Assembly: GCA_016124495.1 (NCBI GenBank)
Contig: WGNP01000005.1
Coordinates: 59,807 to 123,806, forward strand
Direction of reading: 5' to 3'
DNA from: Hyphomonas sp.
GTDB lineage: Bacteria; Pseudomonadota; Alphaproteobacteria; Caulobacterales; Hyphomonadaceae
Length of the DNA stretch: 64,000 bases
The translations under genes and the position numbers were made by a program. The notes beneath the pieces are model-generated. The model searched no databases. It saw only the letters and a program-made list of their open reading frames with translations, and was not told the origin of the DNA. Below, in pieces: positions 34,456 to 44,005 of the stretch (within the stretch, counting starts at the first letter, position 1; the number at the start of each line of letters is the position of its first letter).

Positions 34456-36039
34456 ATGGCTTCCAAGCGCACCCTTCTTGAGCATCGCGAACGACCCGCT
34501 ACGCCGGTCGTCGTTCCGTTGACGCAGCGCAAAGCCGCTGAAGGGCCCGTGGCTGAAGCCTCCGGCTGCCATGGCGGTAAGGAAGAAATGCTGAAAGCTG
34601 CCAAAGCCGCCGGCAAGAGCGAAGTGCTTGATCAGTATGCAAAGGATTATCCGCAAGGCCCGCACGACCAGCCGCAAAGCATGTGCCCGGCCTTCGGCTC
34701 GCTGCGCGTCGGCCTGCGCATGCGCCGCACGGCCACCATTCTCTCCGGCTCCGCCTGCTGCGTCTACGGCCTGACCTTCACATCCCACTTCTACGGCGCC
34801 AAACGCTCGGTCGGCTATGTGCCGTTCAATTCTGAGACGCTGGTCACCGGCAAGCTGTTCGAAGACATCAAGGAAGCGGTCGAGAACACCGCTGATCCCG
34901 CTCTCTACGACACGATCGTCATTACGAACCTGTGCGTACCCACCGCCTCCGGCGTGCCGCTCCGTCTGCTCCCGGATGAAATCAACGGCGTCCGGATCAT
35001 CGGCATCGATGTGCCGGGCTTCGGCATCCCGACGCATGCTGAAGCCAAAGACGTCCTCGCCGGCGCCATGCTTGCCTATGCCCGGAAGGAAGCGCTCTCC
35101 GGGCCAGTCCAGCGCGCCGCCAATGACACGGCCCAGCTGCCGAAAGTCACCCTGCTTGGCGAGATGTTCCCTGCCGACCCCGTCATCATCGGCCGCATGC
35201 TCGAGCCGCTCGGCCTCGCGGCCGGCGCTGTCGTGCCGACCCGCGAATGGCGCGAGCTCTACACTGCGCTCGACGGCGCCGTCGTCGCCGCCGTCCACCC
35301 CTTCTACACTGCCTCGATCCGCGAATTCGAAGCCGCTGGCCGCCCGATCGTCGGCTCCGCCCCAGTGGGCCTGGACGGCACCGACGCCTGGCTGAAAGCC
35401 ATCGGCGAGGCCGCGAACGTGCCTGCCGCAAAGATCGATGCAGCTCGCAACATGTTCGGCGGTGCCATCGCCGGCGCGCTCGCCTCCAAGCCCATCCGTG
35501 GACGAATCACGCTGTCCGGCTATGAAGGCTCCGAACTCCTCGTCGCCCGACTGCTCGTCGAAAGCGGCGCAGACCTGCGCTATGTCGGCACCGCCCTGCC
35601 GCGCACCCGCTGGTCGGACCCCGACCGCGAATGGCTCGAATCCAAGGGCGTCCATGTCCAGTTCCGTGCCTCGCTGGAGCAGGATATTGCCGCGGTGCGC
35701 GAGTTCACGCCGGACCTCGCCATCGGCACCACACCGGTCGTCCAGGCCGCGAAGGAACGGGCCATTCCCGGCCTCTATTTTACGAACCTGATCTCCGCAC
35801 GCCCCCTGATGGGCCCAGCCGGCGCAGGCTCCCTCGCCGACGTGATCAATGCGGCTATCGCCGGCAAGGACCGTTTCGACGTGATGAAAGGTTTCTTCGA
35901 AGGCGTCGGCTCTGGCGATACCGCCGGCGTGTGGGAAGGCCAGCCGGTCATCCAGAAGGAATTCCGCGAACACCAGCGCCGCAAGCTCGCCGCCAAGGCC
36001 AAAGCCGCCGCCAACCTGGAGGCACCCACAGGATGCTGA
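34456..36039 (+). CDS. bchY: Chlorophyllide a reductase subunit Y
   Basis: 527 residues. NifDK-like fold with cluster-ligand cysteines in [19 protein letters not shown] and NLCVPTASG. Forms the catalytic tetramer with BchZ. Compared with typical BchY, nothing is missing. The last seven bases overlap the bchZ start. Confidence 0.95.
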   Translation: MASKRTLLEHRERPATPVVVPLTQRKAAEGPVAEASGCHGGKEEMLKAAKAAGKSEVLDQYAKDYPQGPHDQPQSMCPAFGSLRVGLRMRRTATILSGSACCVYGLTFTSHFYGAKRSVGYVPFNSETLVTGKLFEDIKEAVENTADPALYDTIVITNLCVPTASGVPLRLLPDEINGVRIIGIDVPGFGIPTHAEAKDVLAGAMLAYARKEALSGPVQRAANDTAQLPKVTLLGEMFPADPVIIGRMLEPLGLAAGAVVPTREWRELYTALDGAVVAAVHPFYTASIREFEAAGRPIVGSAPVGLDGTDAWLKAIGEAANVPAAKIDAARNMFGGAIAGALASKPIRGRITLSGYEGSELLVARLLVESGADLRYVGTALPRTRWSDPDREWLESKGVHVQFRASLEQDIAAVREFTPDLAIGTTPVVQAAKERAIPGLYFTNLISARPLMGPAGAGSLADVINAAIAGKDRFDVMKGFFEGVGSGDTAGVWEGQPVIQKEFREHQRRKLAAKAKAAANLEAPTGC

Positions 36040-37490
36040 TCCAGGATCATGACCGGGCAGGCGGCTATTGGGGCGCCGTCTACGTCTTCACCGCCATCAA
36101 GGGCCTGCAGGTCGTCATCGACGGTCCTGTCGGCTGCGAAAATCTTCCGGTTACTTCAGTTCTTCATTACACGGACGCTCTGCCCCCGCATGAGCTGCCC
36201 ATCGTGGTCACCGGCCTCGGTGAAGAAGAACTCGGCCAGCATGGCACAGAGGCCGCGATGAAACGCGCCCGCGCCGTCCTTGATCCTGAACTTCCCGCCG
36301 TCGTCGTGACCGGTTCCATCGCCGAAATGATCGGCGGCGGCGTCACGCCGGAAGGCTCGAACATCCAGCGTTTCCTCCCGCGCACGATCGACGAAGACCA
36401 GTGGCAAACGGCGGACCGCGCCATGCTCTGGCTCTGGACAGAATATGGCCAGACCAAGGGCCGCAATCCGAAGCCGGCGAAGAAGGTCGAAGGCGCCAGG
36501 CCCAAGGTCAACATCATCGGCCCGGCCTACGGCATGTTCAACGGCCCGTCAGACCTCGCTGAAATTCGCCGTCTCATCGAAGGCATCGGTGCCGAGGTCA
36601 ATCTCGCCTTCCCGCTCGGCAGCCACCTCGCAGATGTCCGCAGGCTGATCGATGCCGACGTCAACGTCTGCATGTACCGCGAATACGGCCGCAATCTCTG
36701 TGAAGCCCTCGGCCAGCCCTATCTGCAGGCCCCCATCGGCCTGCACTCGACGACCAAGTTCCTGCGCGCCCTCGGTGAGTTGACGGGGCTTGATCCCGAG
36801 CCGTTCATCGAAGCTGAGAAACACTCGACGCTGAAGCCTCTCTGGGATCTCTGGCGCTCGGTCACGCAGGACTTCTTCGCCACGGCCAGCTTCGGCATCG
36901 TTGCCAACGAGACCCATGCCCGCGGTCTTCGCAATTTTCTTGAGAACGATCTCGGCATCCCGTGCAATTTCGCGGTCACCCGCGTCGCTGGCAAGAAAAC
37001 CGACAACGACGCCGTGCGTGAAATGATCAAGACCAACGCGCCCTTTGTGCTGTTCGGCAGCTTTAACGAGCGCATGTACTTGCAGGAAACCGGCGCCCGC
37101 TCGGTCTGGATTCCGGCGTCCTTCCCGGGTGCCATCATCCGCCGCCATACTGGTACACCCTTCATGGGCTATTCCGGGGCCACCTACGTCGTGCAGGAAT
37201 ACTGCAACGCACTGTTCGATGCGCTGTTCCATATTCTGCCGCTCGCCGCGACGATGGACAAAGCGGAAGCGACGCCCGCCCGCAGCGCAGTTCAGGTCAC
37301 CTGGGACGAAGCCGCGAACGACGCACTCGAAACCTATATTTCAAGACATTCCGTCCTGACACGGATTTCTGCGGCCAAGCGGCTTCGCGACCACGCGGAA
37401 GCCCTCGCCAGTCGCGAAGGCACAGGACGGGTGACACAAGACATGGTCCGGCGCAGCCAGACCGAAATCGAAGGAAGCCGTGCGGCCTGA
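36033..37490 (+). CDS. bchZ: Chlorophyllide a reductase subunit Z
   Basis: 485 residues from ATG 36033 (GGAGG upstream); the frame runs open far into bchY, but the protein starts here with [19 protein letters not shown]. Contains [19 protein letters not shown] (cluster Cys) and the NifK-like core. Its C-terminal tail has the small PCP-like segment seen in BchB/BchZ ([17 protein letters not shown]...[13 protein letters not shown]). Followed by pufQ after 49 bases. Confidence 0.95.
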   Translation: MLIQDHDRAGGYWGAVYVFTAIKGLQVVIDGPVGCENLPVTSVLHYTDALPPHELPIVVTGLGEEELGQHGTEAAMKRARAVLDPELPAVVVTGSIAEMIGGGVTPEGSNIQRFLPRTIDEDQWQTADRAMLWLWTEYGQTKGRNPKPAKKVEGARPKVNIIGPAYGMFNGPSDLAEIRRLIEGIGAEVNLAFPLGSHLADVRRLIDADVNVCMYREYGRNLCEALGQPYLQAPIGLHSTTKFLRALGELTGLDPEPFIEAEKHSTLKPLWDLWRSVTQDFFATASFGIVANETHARGLRNFLENDLGIPCNFAVTRVAGKKTDNDAVREMIKTNAPFVLFGSFNERMYLQETGARSVWIPASFPGAIIRRHTGTPFMGYSGATYVVQEYCNALFDALFHILPLAATMDKAEATPARSAVQVTWDEAANDALETYISRHSVLTRISAAKRLRDHAEALASREGTGRVTQDMVRRSQTEIEGSRAA

Positions 37491-37539
37491 TCCTTCGGGG
37501 GAAGGGGGTACGGGAAACGAAGTAAACAGGAGGAAGACC

Positions 37540-37761
37540 ATGGCACTCGTGAAAATGAATTCATCCGCAGATCTGCGCGACCGCGACCGCCAGTCGATGA
37601 TCGCCTACGAGGCGCTGATCTACCCGGTATTCCTTATTGTTGCGATGCTGGGTCGGCTCTTGCCGCGCTCCGGTTCGAAAGCGCGGGTTCGCTCGTCCGC
37701 TTTTGCCGAGGCGGCAGAGCAGACGCAAAGCGTCGTCCCATGGTTTTTCGTACACAGATAG
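37540..37761 (+). CDS. pufQ: PufQ, puf operon pigment-delivery protein
   Basis: 73 residues from ATG 37540 with AGGAGGA upstream. One membrane helix (about 22-40, YEALIYPVFLIVAMLGRLL) and the PufQ-like tail SSAFAEAAEQTQSVVPWFF. PufQ proteins stimulate bacteriochlorophyll production and RC-LH1 assembly in Rhodobacter. Position between bchZ and pufB is canonical. Sequence identity to known PufQ is low and the assignment leans on position, length and the tail motif. The last codons lie within a perfect inverted repeat. Confidence 0.82.
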   Translation: MALVKMNSSADLRDRDRQSMIAYEALIYPVFLIVAMLGRLLPRSGSKARVRSSAFAEAAEQTQSVVPWFFVHR

Positions 37762-37786
37762 TGCCTGCGCAGCATCTGTGTACGAA
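37747..37786 (+). repeat. Perfect 13-bp inverted repeat across the pufQ stop
   Basis: TTCGTACACAGAT (37747-37759) and ATCTGTGTACGAA (37774-37786) are exact reverse complements around a 14-base loop that includes the pufQ stop. No T tract follows. It may be an RNA processing or stability element between pufQ and pufB, or a protein-binding palindrome. Confidence 0.75.
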
Positions 37787-37884
37787 CATACAAGCTTTTG
37801 GTGGAGGGGGAGACCCGGATACCAATTGGGCCGCAGCAGGGCGCTGGTGCGGTCGCAGACTTAGGCCCGAACGGAGAAAACTAA

Positions 37885-38115
37885 ATGGCCGATAATGCAA
37901 ATGAAAGGACTGGGTCGCTGACAGGATTGTCAGCGTCCGAAGCTCAAGCGTTTCATAAACTCTTTATGCTGAGCTTCATCATCTTCACGTTGATCGCAGT
38001 TGGCGCCCACTTCCTCGTCTGGTCGTGGCGGCCCTGGATACCAGGCCCCAACGGCTATGCGATGGTTGAAGACACACTGAGGCTCGCGAGTGCGCTCGTA
38101 AGCTTCAAAGCCTAA
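37885..38115 (+). CDS. pufB: Light-harvesting 1 beta polypeptide
   Basis: 76 residues. LH1 beta hallmarks: GLSASEAQAFHKLFMLSF at the cytoplasmic side, then the single helix with the bacteriochlorophyll-ligand His in VGAHFLVWSWRPWIP. The C-terminal ~20 residues beyond RPW (GPNGYAMVEDTLRLASALVS) are longer than in Rhodobacter LH1 beta. ATG after GGAGAAAA. 124 bases downstream of pufQ. Confidence 0.95.
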   Translation: MADNANERTGSLTGLSASEAQAFHKLFMLSFIIFTLIAVGAHFLVWSWRPWIPGPNGYAMVEDTLRLASALVSFKA

Positions 38116-38127
38116 GGAGACTGACCT

Positions 38128-38307
38128 ATGTGGAGAATTTGGCTTCTTTTCGATCCCCGGCGCGTCCTGGTGGCCATGGCGGCTTTCCTGTTCGTGCTGG
38201 CAATTCTGATCCATTTCATCCTGCTCAGCTCACCCCGCTACAACTGGCTCGGCACCACGCCGGCCGCTGTTGCGGAGCTGACGGTTGATACGGTCCAGAG
38301 TGCCTGA
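38128..38307 (+). CDS. pufA: Light-harvesting 1 alpha polypeptide
   Basis: 59 residues, ATG after AAGGAG. Typical LH1 alpha: [17 protein letters not shown], then the helix with His29 ([17 protein letters not shown]), which ligates bacteriochlorophyll, and the conserved W after it. Pairs with PufB in the LH1 ring around the reaction centre. 12 bases after pufB. Confidence 0.96.
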   Translation: MWRIWLLFDPRRVLVAMAAFLFVLAILIHFILLSSPRYNWLGTTPAAVAELTVDTVQSA

Positions 38308-38320
38308 ACCAACGGCGGAT

Positions 38321-38345
38321 GGCGGATGGGCAGAGCCCGTCCGCC
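38321..38345 (+). promoter_or_regulatory. Intercistronic pufA-pufL mRNA hairpin
   Basis: GGCGGATGGGC (38321-38331), loop AGA, GCCCGTCCGCC (38335-38345): an 11-bp stem with one G-T pair. In Rhodobacter a hairpin at this place protects the pufBA segment from 3' decay and sets the LH1:RC ratio; the same role is inferred. Confidence 0.82.
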
Positions 38346-38426
38346 ACCTGTCTCACGCATGCAGGAATTTAGCGGCGCGCAGATACCGGATGTCCCGGAC
38401 GCGCGCCAAACGAAGGAGCCCCGGCG

Positions 38427-39254
38427 ATGGCGCTACTCAACTTTGAAAGAAAATACCGGATTCGAGGTGGCACGCTTGTCGGCGGTGACATGTTCGATTT
38501 CTGGGTCGGCCCGTTCTATGTCGGCTTCTTCGGCGTAACGGCGCTGTTCTTCGCCTTCCTCGGAACTGCGCTCATCTTCCTGGGCGCTTCGATGGAAGGC
38601 ACATGGAATCCCTGGCTGATCAGTATTGATCCGCCCCCGATTGAATATGGATTGCAGCTAGCCCCGATGGCCGATGGTGGGATCTGGCAGCTGGTGACCA
38701 TCTGCGCGATCGGTGCCTTCGGCTCCTGGGCCCTCCGGGAAGTCGAAATCTCCCGCAAGCTCGGTATGGGCCTTCACGTGCCCATCGCCTTTGGCGTCGC
38801 GGTCTTTGCCTATGTCACGCTCGTTGTCATCCGCCCGTTCCTGATGGGCGCCTGGGGCCACGGTTTCCCTTACGGGATCATGAGCCACCTCGATTGGGTG
38901 TCGAACGTGGGGTATTCTTACGGCAACTTCCACTACAACCCTGCCCACATGGTCGCGATCACGTTCTTCTTCACGACGACGCTCGCACTTTCCATGCATG
39001 GCGGCCTCGTCCTGTCGGCGGTCAATCCCGGCCGCGGGAAGACGGTGAAGACGCCGGAACACGAGAACGTCTTCTTCCGCGACTTCATCGGCTATTCCGT
39101 CGGCACGCTCGGTATCCACCGGCTCGGCCTCTTCCTTGCCCTCTCGGCCGGGATCTGGAGCGCCATCTGCATCGTGATCTCCGGCCCGCTTTACGAGGGT
39201 TCGTGGATCGACTGGTGGGATGGCTGGAAAAACCTCGCCATCTGGCGCGTGTAG
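38427..39254 (+). CDS. pufL: Photosynthetic reaction centre L subunit
   Basis: 275 residues, five membrane helices. Pigment and iron ligands lie in [21 protein letters not shown] and [12 protein letters not shown], then [19 protein letters not shown] (quinone/iron His). Standard length for a type II RC L subunit. ATG after AAGGAG. Forms the RC core with PufM and PuhA. Confidence 0.97.
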   Translation: MALLNFERKYRIRGGTLVGGDMFDFWVGPFYVGFFGVTALFFAFLGTALIFLGASMEGTWNPWLISIDPPPIEYGLQLAPMADGGIWQLVTICAIGAFGSWALREVEISRKLGMGLHVPIAFGVAVFAYVTLVVIRPFLMGAWGHGFPYGIMSHLDWVSNVGYSYGNFHYNPAHMVAITFFFTTTLALSMHGGLVLSAVNPGRGKTVKTPEHENVFFRDFIGYSVGTLGIHRLGLFLALSAGIWSAICIVISGPLYEGSWIDWWDGWKNLAIWRV

Positions 39255-39266
39255 GAGGATCTGCTC

Positions 39267-40190
39267 ATGGCTGACTACCAGAATATCTTCACCCAGGTTC
39301 AGGTCCGCGGCCACACCGATTACGGTGTGACAGAAGGGACCAACTCCGAACCGCGCTACAACCTGACCGCCACAAGCCACCTCCTCGGCCGGATCGGGGA
39401 TGCCCAGCTCGGGCCCCTATATCTCGGCTGGTCAGGTGTGGCCTCGCTGATCTGCGGCTTCATCGCCATCGAGATCATCGGGCTAAACATGTGGGCCAGC
39501 GTCGGCTGGGATCCCATCAAGTTCTTCGGCCAGCTGCCCTGGCTGTCGCTTGATGCGCCGCTGCCGGAACATGGCCTTAAACTGTTCATGCCGCTCAACG
39601 AAGGCGGCTGGTGGCTGATGGCGGGCATGTTCCTTACCGCCTCCATCCTCCTCTGGTGGGTGCGCTCCTACCGCCGGGCCGTCTCGCTCGGGATGGGCAC
39701 CCATGTCTGCTGGGCGTTTGCCGCGGCGATCTGGCTCTACCTAGTCCTGGGGCTCATCCGTCCCGTGATGATGGGTAGCTGGAGCGAGGCGGTGCCGTTC
39801 GGCATCTTCACCCACCTCGACTGGACGAACAATCTCTCGCTCGTCTACGGCAACTTCTTCTACAACCCCTTCCACATGCTCTCGATCGTCTTCCTCTACG
39901 GGTCGGCGCTCCTGTTCGCCATGCATGGCGCGACGATCCTCGCGGTCGGCCGTTATGGCGGTGAACGCGAGATCGAGCAGATCACGGACCGGGGAACAGC
40001 CTCCGAACGCGCCGCCCTCTTCTGGCGCTGGACGATGGGCTTCAATGCCTCGATGGAATCCATCCACCGCTGGGCCTGGTGGTTCGCCATTCTCTGCCCG
40101 ATCACCGGTGGTATCGGTGTTCTCCTAACCGGGACGGTCGTGGACAACTGGTTCCTCTGGGGCGCCGACAACGGGTTCGCCCGCTTCTGA
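39267..40190 (+). CDS. pufM: Photosynthetic reaction centre M subunit
   Basis: 307 residues with five helices. Conserved [34 protein letters not shown] (special-pair/accessory and iron ligands), [20 protein letters not shown] (QA and Fe region), and a short C-terminus ending [13 protein letters not shown] after GGAGGA, 12 bases after pufL. No pufC or pufX follows; two hairpins and a terminator come instead. Confidence 0.97.
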   Translation: MADYQNIFTQVQVRGHTDYGVTEGTNSEPRYNLTATSHLLGRIGDAQLGPLYLGWSGVASLICGFIAIEIIGLNMWASVGWDPIKFFGQLPWLSLDAPLPEHGLKLFMPLNEGGWWLMAGMFLTASILLWWVRSYRRAVSLGMGTHVCWAFAAAIWLYLVLGLIRPVMMGSWSEAVPFGIFTHLDWTNNLSLVYGNFFYNPFHMLSIVFLYGSALLFAMHGATILAVGRYGGEREIEQITDRGTASERAALFWRWTMGFNASMESIHRWAWWFAILCPITGGIGVLLTGTVVDNWFLWGADNGFARF

Positions 40191-40202
40191 GGCAGCAAAA
40201 AA

Positions 40203-40226
40203 GGGCAGGCGGCTCACCGCCTGCCC
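40203..40226 (+). promoter_or_regulatory. Strong hairpin in the puf 3' untranslated region
   Basis: GGGCAGGCGG (40203-40212), loop CTCA, CCGCCTGCCC (40217-40226), a perfect 10-bp stem 12 bases after the pufM stop. No T run follows, so it is more likely an mRNA 3' stabiliser or RNA element than a terminator by itself. Confidence 0.75.
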
Positions 40227-40265
40227 GCTGAACAGGCTAACTGAGCTGGTACCTCTCAGCCTCAA

Positions 40266-40303
40266 AGACCGGGCCCGGTTCATCCGTGCCCGGTCTGTTT
40301 TTT
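40266..40303 (+). terminator. Rho-independent terminator of the puf operon
   Basis: AGACCGGGC (40266-40274) pairs with GCCCGGTCT (40288-40296) and is followed by GTTTTTT. It ends the crtEF-bchCXYZ-pufQBALM transcript about 75 bases past pufM. Confidence 0.9.
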
Positions 40304-40662
40304 GGGGGACGGCCTTCGCTGCCAGTGAAACGGAACGATAGGGAACACCTCGGCGTGAAAAGGAATGAGAATTGACAAAAAAGTGTCATTCCGCGTGTAT
40401 GGGTTGCATAGGTATAAAGCTGATTTTCGAGGGTTGCCGAGGGCAGAAGCGCGCGTTTCTCCCTACAAGAAGAACCCCGCCTGAAAAGCCAAACCAAACC
40501 CGATCACGCCGTCACAAAGACTTCTTCAATTCTTCCGCCACACTTCCGGCTACGGAATTATACTCCGGGCATAATCGCATATCTTAAAAACTAACTAATC
40601 TGAATTGCCACCTCAAAGGCAGCTGAGAAGGCAGGCGTACAGCGCAAGCGGCGTGTCCGCGC
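40304..40662 (+). other. Non-coding stretch between the puf terminator and the next gene, with a possible orphan promoter
   Basis: No convincing gene. Short frames here have no ribosome site and unusual composition. It is less GC-rich than its surroundings in the second half. TTGACA (40372-40377) and GTGTAT (40395-40400), spaced 17, with TATAAA at 40413-40418, could be a promoter reading toward the opposite-strand gene at 40663, e.g. for a small or antisense RNA. TGACA/TGTCA sit 11, not 13, bases apart. Confidence 0.4.
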
Positions 40663-40932
40663 CTACCGCGCCCGCACGAGCTGCCAGGCGCTCCACAAGC
40701 AGGCCGTATGCGTCAGCAGGCTGGCGAACAACATGCCGCCCACCATCTCATCCGGCGCCTCGGAGAGCGCACTGCGCACAGCTGCCATCAGCAGCGTGCC
40801 GGAAATAAGGAACCACATCAGCGGCCAGGCCCAGAGCCGGTGCCCTCGGCGCGCCAGCATCAAGGCCAGTAGCGCAAACTCCCCCGCCACGGCGATCAGC
40901 ACGAGATCAAATATCCAGGGCTCAAGGGTCAT
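40663..40932 (-). CDS. Small three-helix membrane protein in the photosynthesis cluster
   Basis: 89 residues with three hydrophobic segments (about 8-27, 33-51, 66-84) and the pattern MLARRGHRLWAWPLMWFLIS. ATG at 40932 with no strong ribosome site. It lies 21 bases after tspO on the same strand, last gene of the block running down from bchG. I do not recognise a family; it may be a carotenoid- or pigment-related membrane protein by association only. Confidence 0.65.
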   Translation of the reverse strand: MTLEPWIFDLVLIAVAGEFALLALMLARRGHRLWAWPLMWFLISGTLLMAAVRSALSEAPDEMVGGMLFASLLTHTACLWSAWQLVRAR

Positions 40933-40953
40933 CTGGGATCGTCCGTCAGAGGA

Positions 40954-41430
40954 TCAGCCGAATGGTCCATTTAACTGAACCACCTTATAGTTGAGCCAGG
41001 CCGCAAACGACACCCAGACCAGATAGGGCAGCATCAGCAGGCTCGCGGCCCTCGAGAAGCGCGCGAGGAAGACCGCGATTACCGCGACCGAGATCCACAG
41101 TGTCGCAACTTCTGCCAGCGCCCAGTCGGGTCGGCGTAGCGTGAAGAACGCGGCGCTCCAGGCAATGTTCAGCACGGCATTGATGAAGAAGAAGATCACC
41201 AGAAGAAACCGGTCCCGCTGTGTTTTCGCGTCGCGCCAGCCGATCGTTGCCGCCAGCGCTGCCAATGCGAAGATGATCGTCCAGCCAGGCGCAAAGGCCC
41301 AGTCCGGCGGATTGAGCAAGGATTTCTCGAGCCCGGTATACCAGGGATCGATGCGCGTCATCGCGCCGCCCACGCTAGCGGTGGCCAGGGCCGCGCCCGC
41401 CGCGATCAGCAGCGGCCGCCGGGGAATCAT
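40954..41430 (-). CDS. tspO: TspO/MBR family tryptophan-rich sensory protein (cluster copy)
   Basis: 158 residues, five helices. Signature IDPWYTGLEKSLLNPPDWAF, WSAAFFTLRRPDWAL, and the C-terminal YLVWVSFAAWLNY. In Rhodobacter TspO (CrtK) negatively affects photosynthesis gene expression, probably through porphyrin export or sensing. Coupled to bchP by ATGA overlap. Paralogue of the gene at 5494-5991, sharing the NPPD.AF loop and VSFAA/VTFAA tail. Confidence 0.92.
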   Translation of the reverse strand: MIPRRPLLIAAGAALATASVGGAMTRIDPWYTGLEKSLLNPPDWAFAPGWTIIFALAALAATIGWRDAKTQRDRFLLVIFFFINAVLNIAWSAAFFTLRRPDWALAEVATLWISVAVIAVFLARFSRAASLLMLPYLVWVSFAAWLNYKVVQLNGPFG

Positions 41431-42641
41431 GTCTGTTTTGGCCTGGCAGGGGCGAGGCCGAGAAGGTGCGCCGTATCCTTCAGGAAGATTCTGAGATGCG
41501 CCATGTGATCCGGCTTGCCGAGACGCTTGTTGAGATATGCGTCCCAGGTCAGGCGCTGCACGTCCTTGTCATTGCACATCGCAACAAAGCCTTCGCGGCG
41601 CTTGTCGGAGCGGTACCAGAAATGCTGCATGATCCCGAGGATCATGAACACCTGCCCATGCGCTTTCATGTAGCGCTTGCGTGTAGCGGCAAGGGCTTTC
41701 ACATCGCCCGTTTCGATCAGCTCACGGATGGCAGCTGCCGCCTCGCGCCCGCCGAGCATAGCGTAGTAGATCCCCTCGCCGGAAGCCGGCGCGACCACGC
41801 CGGCGGCGTCGCCCGCAAGGATCACATCACGTCCGTTGTCCCAGCGCTTCAGTGGCTTCAGCGGGATCGGCGCGCCTTCCTTGCGCACCAGCTGGGCCTG
41901 GTCGAGGCCGATATCCTTGCGCAGCGTACGGATCGCATCGCGCAGCGAGAAGCCCTTGTTAGCGCTGCCGACGCCAACGCTGGTCGTCTCGCCATGCGGG
42001 AACACCCAGGCATAGAAATCCGGCGACAGGCGTCCCTGATAATAGATATCGCAGCGTGCCGGATCGAAGCCTTCGGTCGGCGTGGGCGACTTGATGATCT
42101 CATGATAGGCGAACACGCATTTCGTCTCGCCGCCACCGGGAATCGCCTCGGCTGCCACGCGGGACTTGGCGCCGTCCGCGCCGATGACCGTATAGGTACG
42201 GATCCTGATAGTCTCCGAACTGTCATCCTTCGGCTTATAGACAATGTTCGCCAGGCCATCCGCTTCGCGCTCAATGCCTGTGAAGCTCCCGGCGCGGCGT
42301 TCGCAGCCGGCTTTCGCCGCGCGGGCGCGCAGCCATTCGTCGAAATGCTCGCGGTCTACCATGCCGACCGCGCCGCCCTCGACCGGCATGTCGACGACAC
42401 GGCCCGAGGGTGCAATCATCCGCGCGGCCCTGGCGCGGGCAACGATGACGCTTTCCGGAATGTCGAAATCCTGGATCAGGCGCGGCGGGATCGCGCCGCC
42501 GCAAGGTTTGATGCGTCCGGCCTTGTCGAGCAGCAGCACGCGGTGTCCGGTCTTGGCCAGGTCATGCGCCGCAGTTGCACCGGCTGGCCCGCCGCCGACA
42601 ATCACGCAATCATAAATGTCATCCGTGGCCTGAGGGGTCAT
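41427..42641 (-). CDS. bchP: Geranylgeranyl diphosphate/bacteriochlorophyll reductase
   Basis: 404 residues. FAD-binding VIVGGGPAGATAAHDLAKTG at the N-terminus, PCGGAIPPRLI, and GDAAGVVAPASGEGIYYAM in the middle. It saturates three double bonds of the geranylgeranyl tail to phytyl. Forms bchG-(PucC-like)-bchP-tspO with four-base overlaps at each junction. Confidence 0.95.
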   Translation of the reverse strand: MTPQATDDIYDCVIVGGGPAGATAAHDLAKTGHRVLLLDKAGRIKPCGGAIPPRLIQDFDIPESVIVARARAARMIAPSGRVVDMPVEGGAVGMVDREHFDEWLRARAAKAGCERRAGSFTGIEREADGLANIVYKPKDDSSETIRIRTYTVIGADGAKSRVAAEAIPGGGETKCVFAYHEIIKSPTPTEGFDPARCDIYYQGRLSPDFYAWVFPHGETTSVGVGSANKGFSLRDAIRTLRKDIGLDQAQLVRKEGAPIPLKPLKRWDNGRDVILAGDAAGVVAPASGEGIYYAMLGGREAAAAIRELIETGDVKALAATRKRYMKAHGQVFMILGIMQHFWYRSDKRREGFVAMCNDKDVQRLTWDAYLNKRLGKPDHMAHLRIFLKDTAHLLGLAPARPKQT

Positions 42642-44005
42642 GTCGGTTCTCCGCTTCGTACGGCTATGAATTCGCTGCTGGGCAATACCGGCAGTCGAAG
42701 AGTATCTGCGCCGGTCTGGCCGACGCGAAGGGCAAGGGCTGCGGCTAATAGGAAGGTCAGGCCTTCAACCGCAAACACGAGGGCAAAAGCCGGGGCAGGG
42801 GCGTCCATCAGGACGCGGGCCATATCAACGGCGGCGGCGCCGAGGAAACCGCCGAGGCCAAAGGCTAACGCCTGAGCTGCGCCCCAGACGCCCATCCTGG
42901 TACCTTCGCGCTGTTTCGGCCCGGCGCTCGCGAGCGTCATCATCGAGCCGATAGCCGCCACTGCAAAGGCGCCGTTGGCGACACCCAGCGCAATCACGTT
43001 CGGTAGCAGTGGCCAGTCTGCGCCCATCGTCTGTGTGCCCAGTCCCAGCGCCAGCAACGCTGCGGCCGAGGCAATACATCCGCCCACGGTCCAGCCGCGC
43101 ATAAAGCCCGCGCGTGACTTACCTATCAGGGTCCCCGCCACGGCGGTGATAATCATGCCGAACAGCGTGCCCATGTTCTGCACACCGGCCAGCTGCGTCG
43201 AGCTGCCGGCATCATAGCCATGTACAAGACCGGCAAAGGGCTCGAGAATCAGGTCCTGCGCGCTGTATGCGAGCATGGAGACGAAGACGAAAACCGTGAA
43301 CCGCCGCGCCTGCGGATCGGCCCAGGTCTCGCTCAGTGCAGCGCGAAAAGCCGGGCCACCGTTGGCGGAGGGCGCGGCAGTGGCCTGCTGCCCCGATGCA
43401 GGTTCGAGCCCGCGCAGGGACAGGAAGGTAACGACCAGTGCGATTGCTGAGACCACCGAGGTGACAAGAATCAGCCGGTCGAAACTGAACGGCTTCAGGA
43501 AGCCTCCGCCGATGCCGGCTGTCAGCACGAAGCCCATGATCATCATGATCCAGACAATCGCCGCCGCGGCGGCCTTGCGTGACGGTTCGGTCCGGATGGC
43601 CAGCAGCGCGAGAAGGTTCGTACCCGCTGCGCCAACACCGGCGCCGATCAGGCCATAGGCGAGGACGGACAGCCCCAAGCCCGCCCAGAAACTCGAGGGG
43701 ATAAGCGAAGCCGCAAACGCCGCACTGACGGCGCCGAACGCGAGCACCGCCATGCCGCCAAGAATCCACGGCGCGCGGCGCCCACCCGCATCGGCGCCGT
43801 AGCCCCAGCGGGGGCGCGACATCTGCACGGCATAGTGCCAGCCGACTAGCAGCCCGGGAATCGCGGCGGCGAGGCCGAGCTCGACGGCCATCACGCGGTT
43901 CAGTGTGGAGGTCATCAGGATGACGATGGCGCCGAGCGAAGTCTGCACAAGGCCGAGGCGGATGATGCCGAGCCAGCCGAACGAAGGGGAGGCGCCCGCG
44001 TTCAT
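42638..44005 (-). CDS. BCD-family (PucC-like) pigment transporter/assembly protein
   Basis: 455 residues with about twelve helices. PucC-family features: RLGLVQTSLGAIVILMTSTL at the N-terminus, LNRVMAVELGLAA and a basic R.RWGYGADAGGRRAPWI loop after helix 2. This is the Orf428/Bch2 position between bchG and bchP. Members are thought to deliver or insert bacteriochlorophyll into light-harvesting complexes. The second member is lhaA at 56498. Confidence 0.92.
   Translation of the reverse strand: MNAGASPSFGWLGIIRLGLVQTSLGAIVILMTSTLNRVMAVELGLAAAIPGLLVGWHYAVQMSRPRWGYGADAGGRRAPWILGGMAVLAFGAVSAAFAASLIPSSFWAGLGLSVLAYGLIGAGVGAAGTNLLALLAIRTEPSRKAAAAAIVWIMMIMGFVLTAGIGGGFLKPFSFDRLILVTSVVSAIALVVTFLSLRGLEPASGQQATAAPSANGGPAFRAALSETWADPQARRFTVFVFVSMLAYSAQDLILEPFAGLVHGYDAGSSTQLAGVQNMGTLFGMIITAVAGTLIGKSRAGFMRGWTVGGCIASAAALLALGLGTQTMGADWPLLPNVIALGVANGAFAVAAIGSMMTLASAGPKQREGTRMGVWGAAQALAFGLGGFLGAAAVDMARVLMDAPAPAFALVFAVEGLTFLLAAALALRVGQTGADTLRLPVLPSSEFIAVRSGEPT

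Noticed and set aside
35631..36032. bchZ reading frame open far into bchY
   Set aside because: The extension is Arg/Pro-rich shadow sequence; BchZ proper starts at ATG 36033 with a ribosome site.
40373..40400. TGACA and TGTCA near 40373-40388 as another PpsR array
   Set aside because: The words are 11 bases apart, not 13, and no third half-site is in phase. Kept only as a possible promoter.
40372..40587. 71-codon frame after the puf terminator
   Set aside because: TTG start on the presumed -35 box, no ribosome site, and a Cys/Arg/Thr composition unlike a real protein.
40191..40662. pufC or pufX downstream of pufM
   Set aside because: No frame contains CxxCH repeats, and none looks like a PufX helix; hairpins and a terminator occupy the space.
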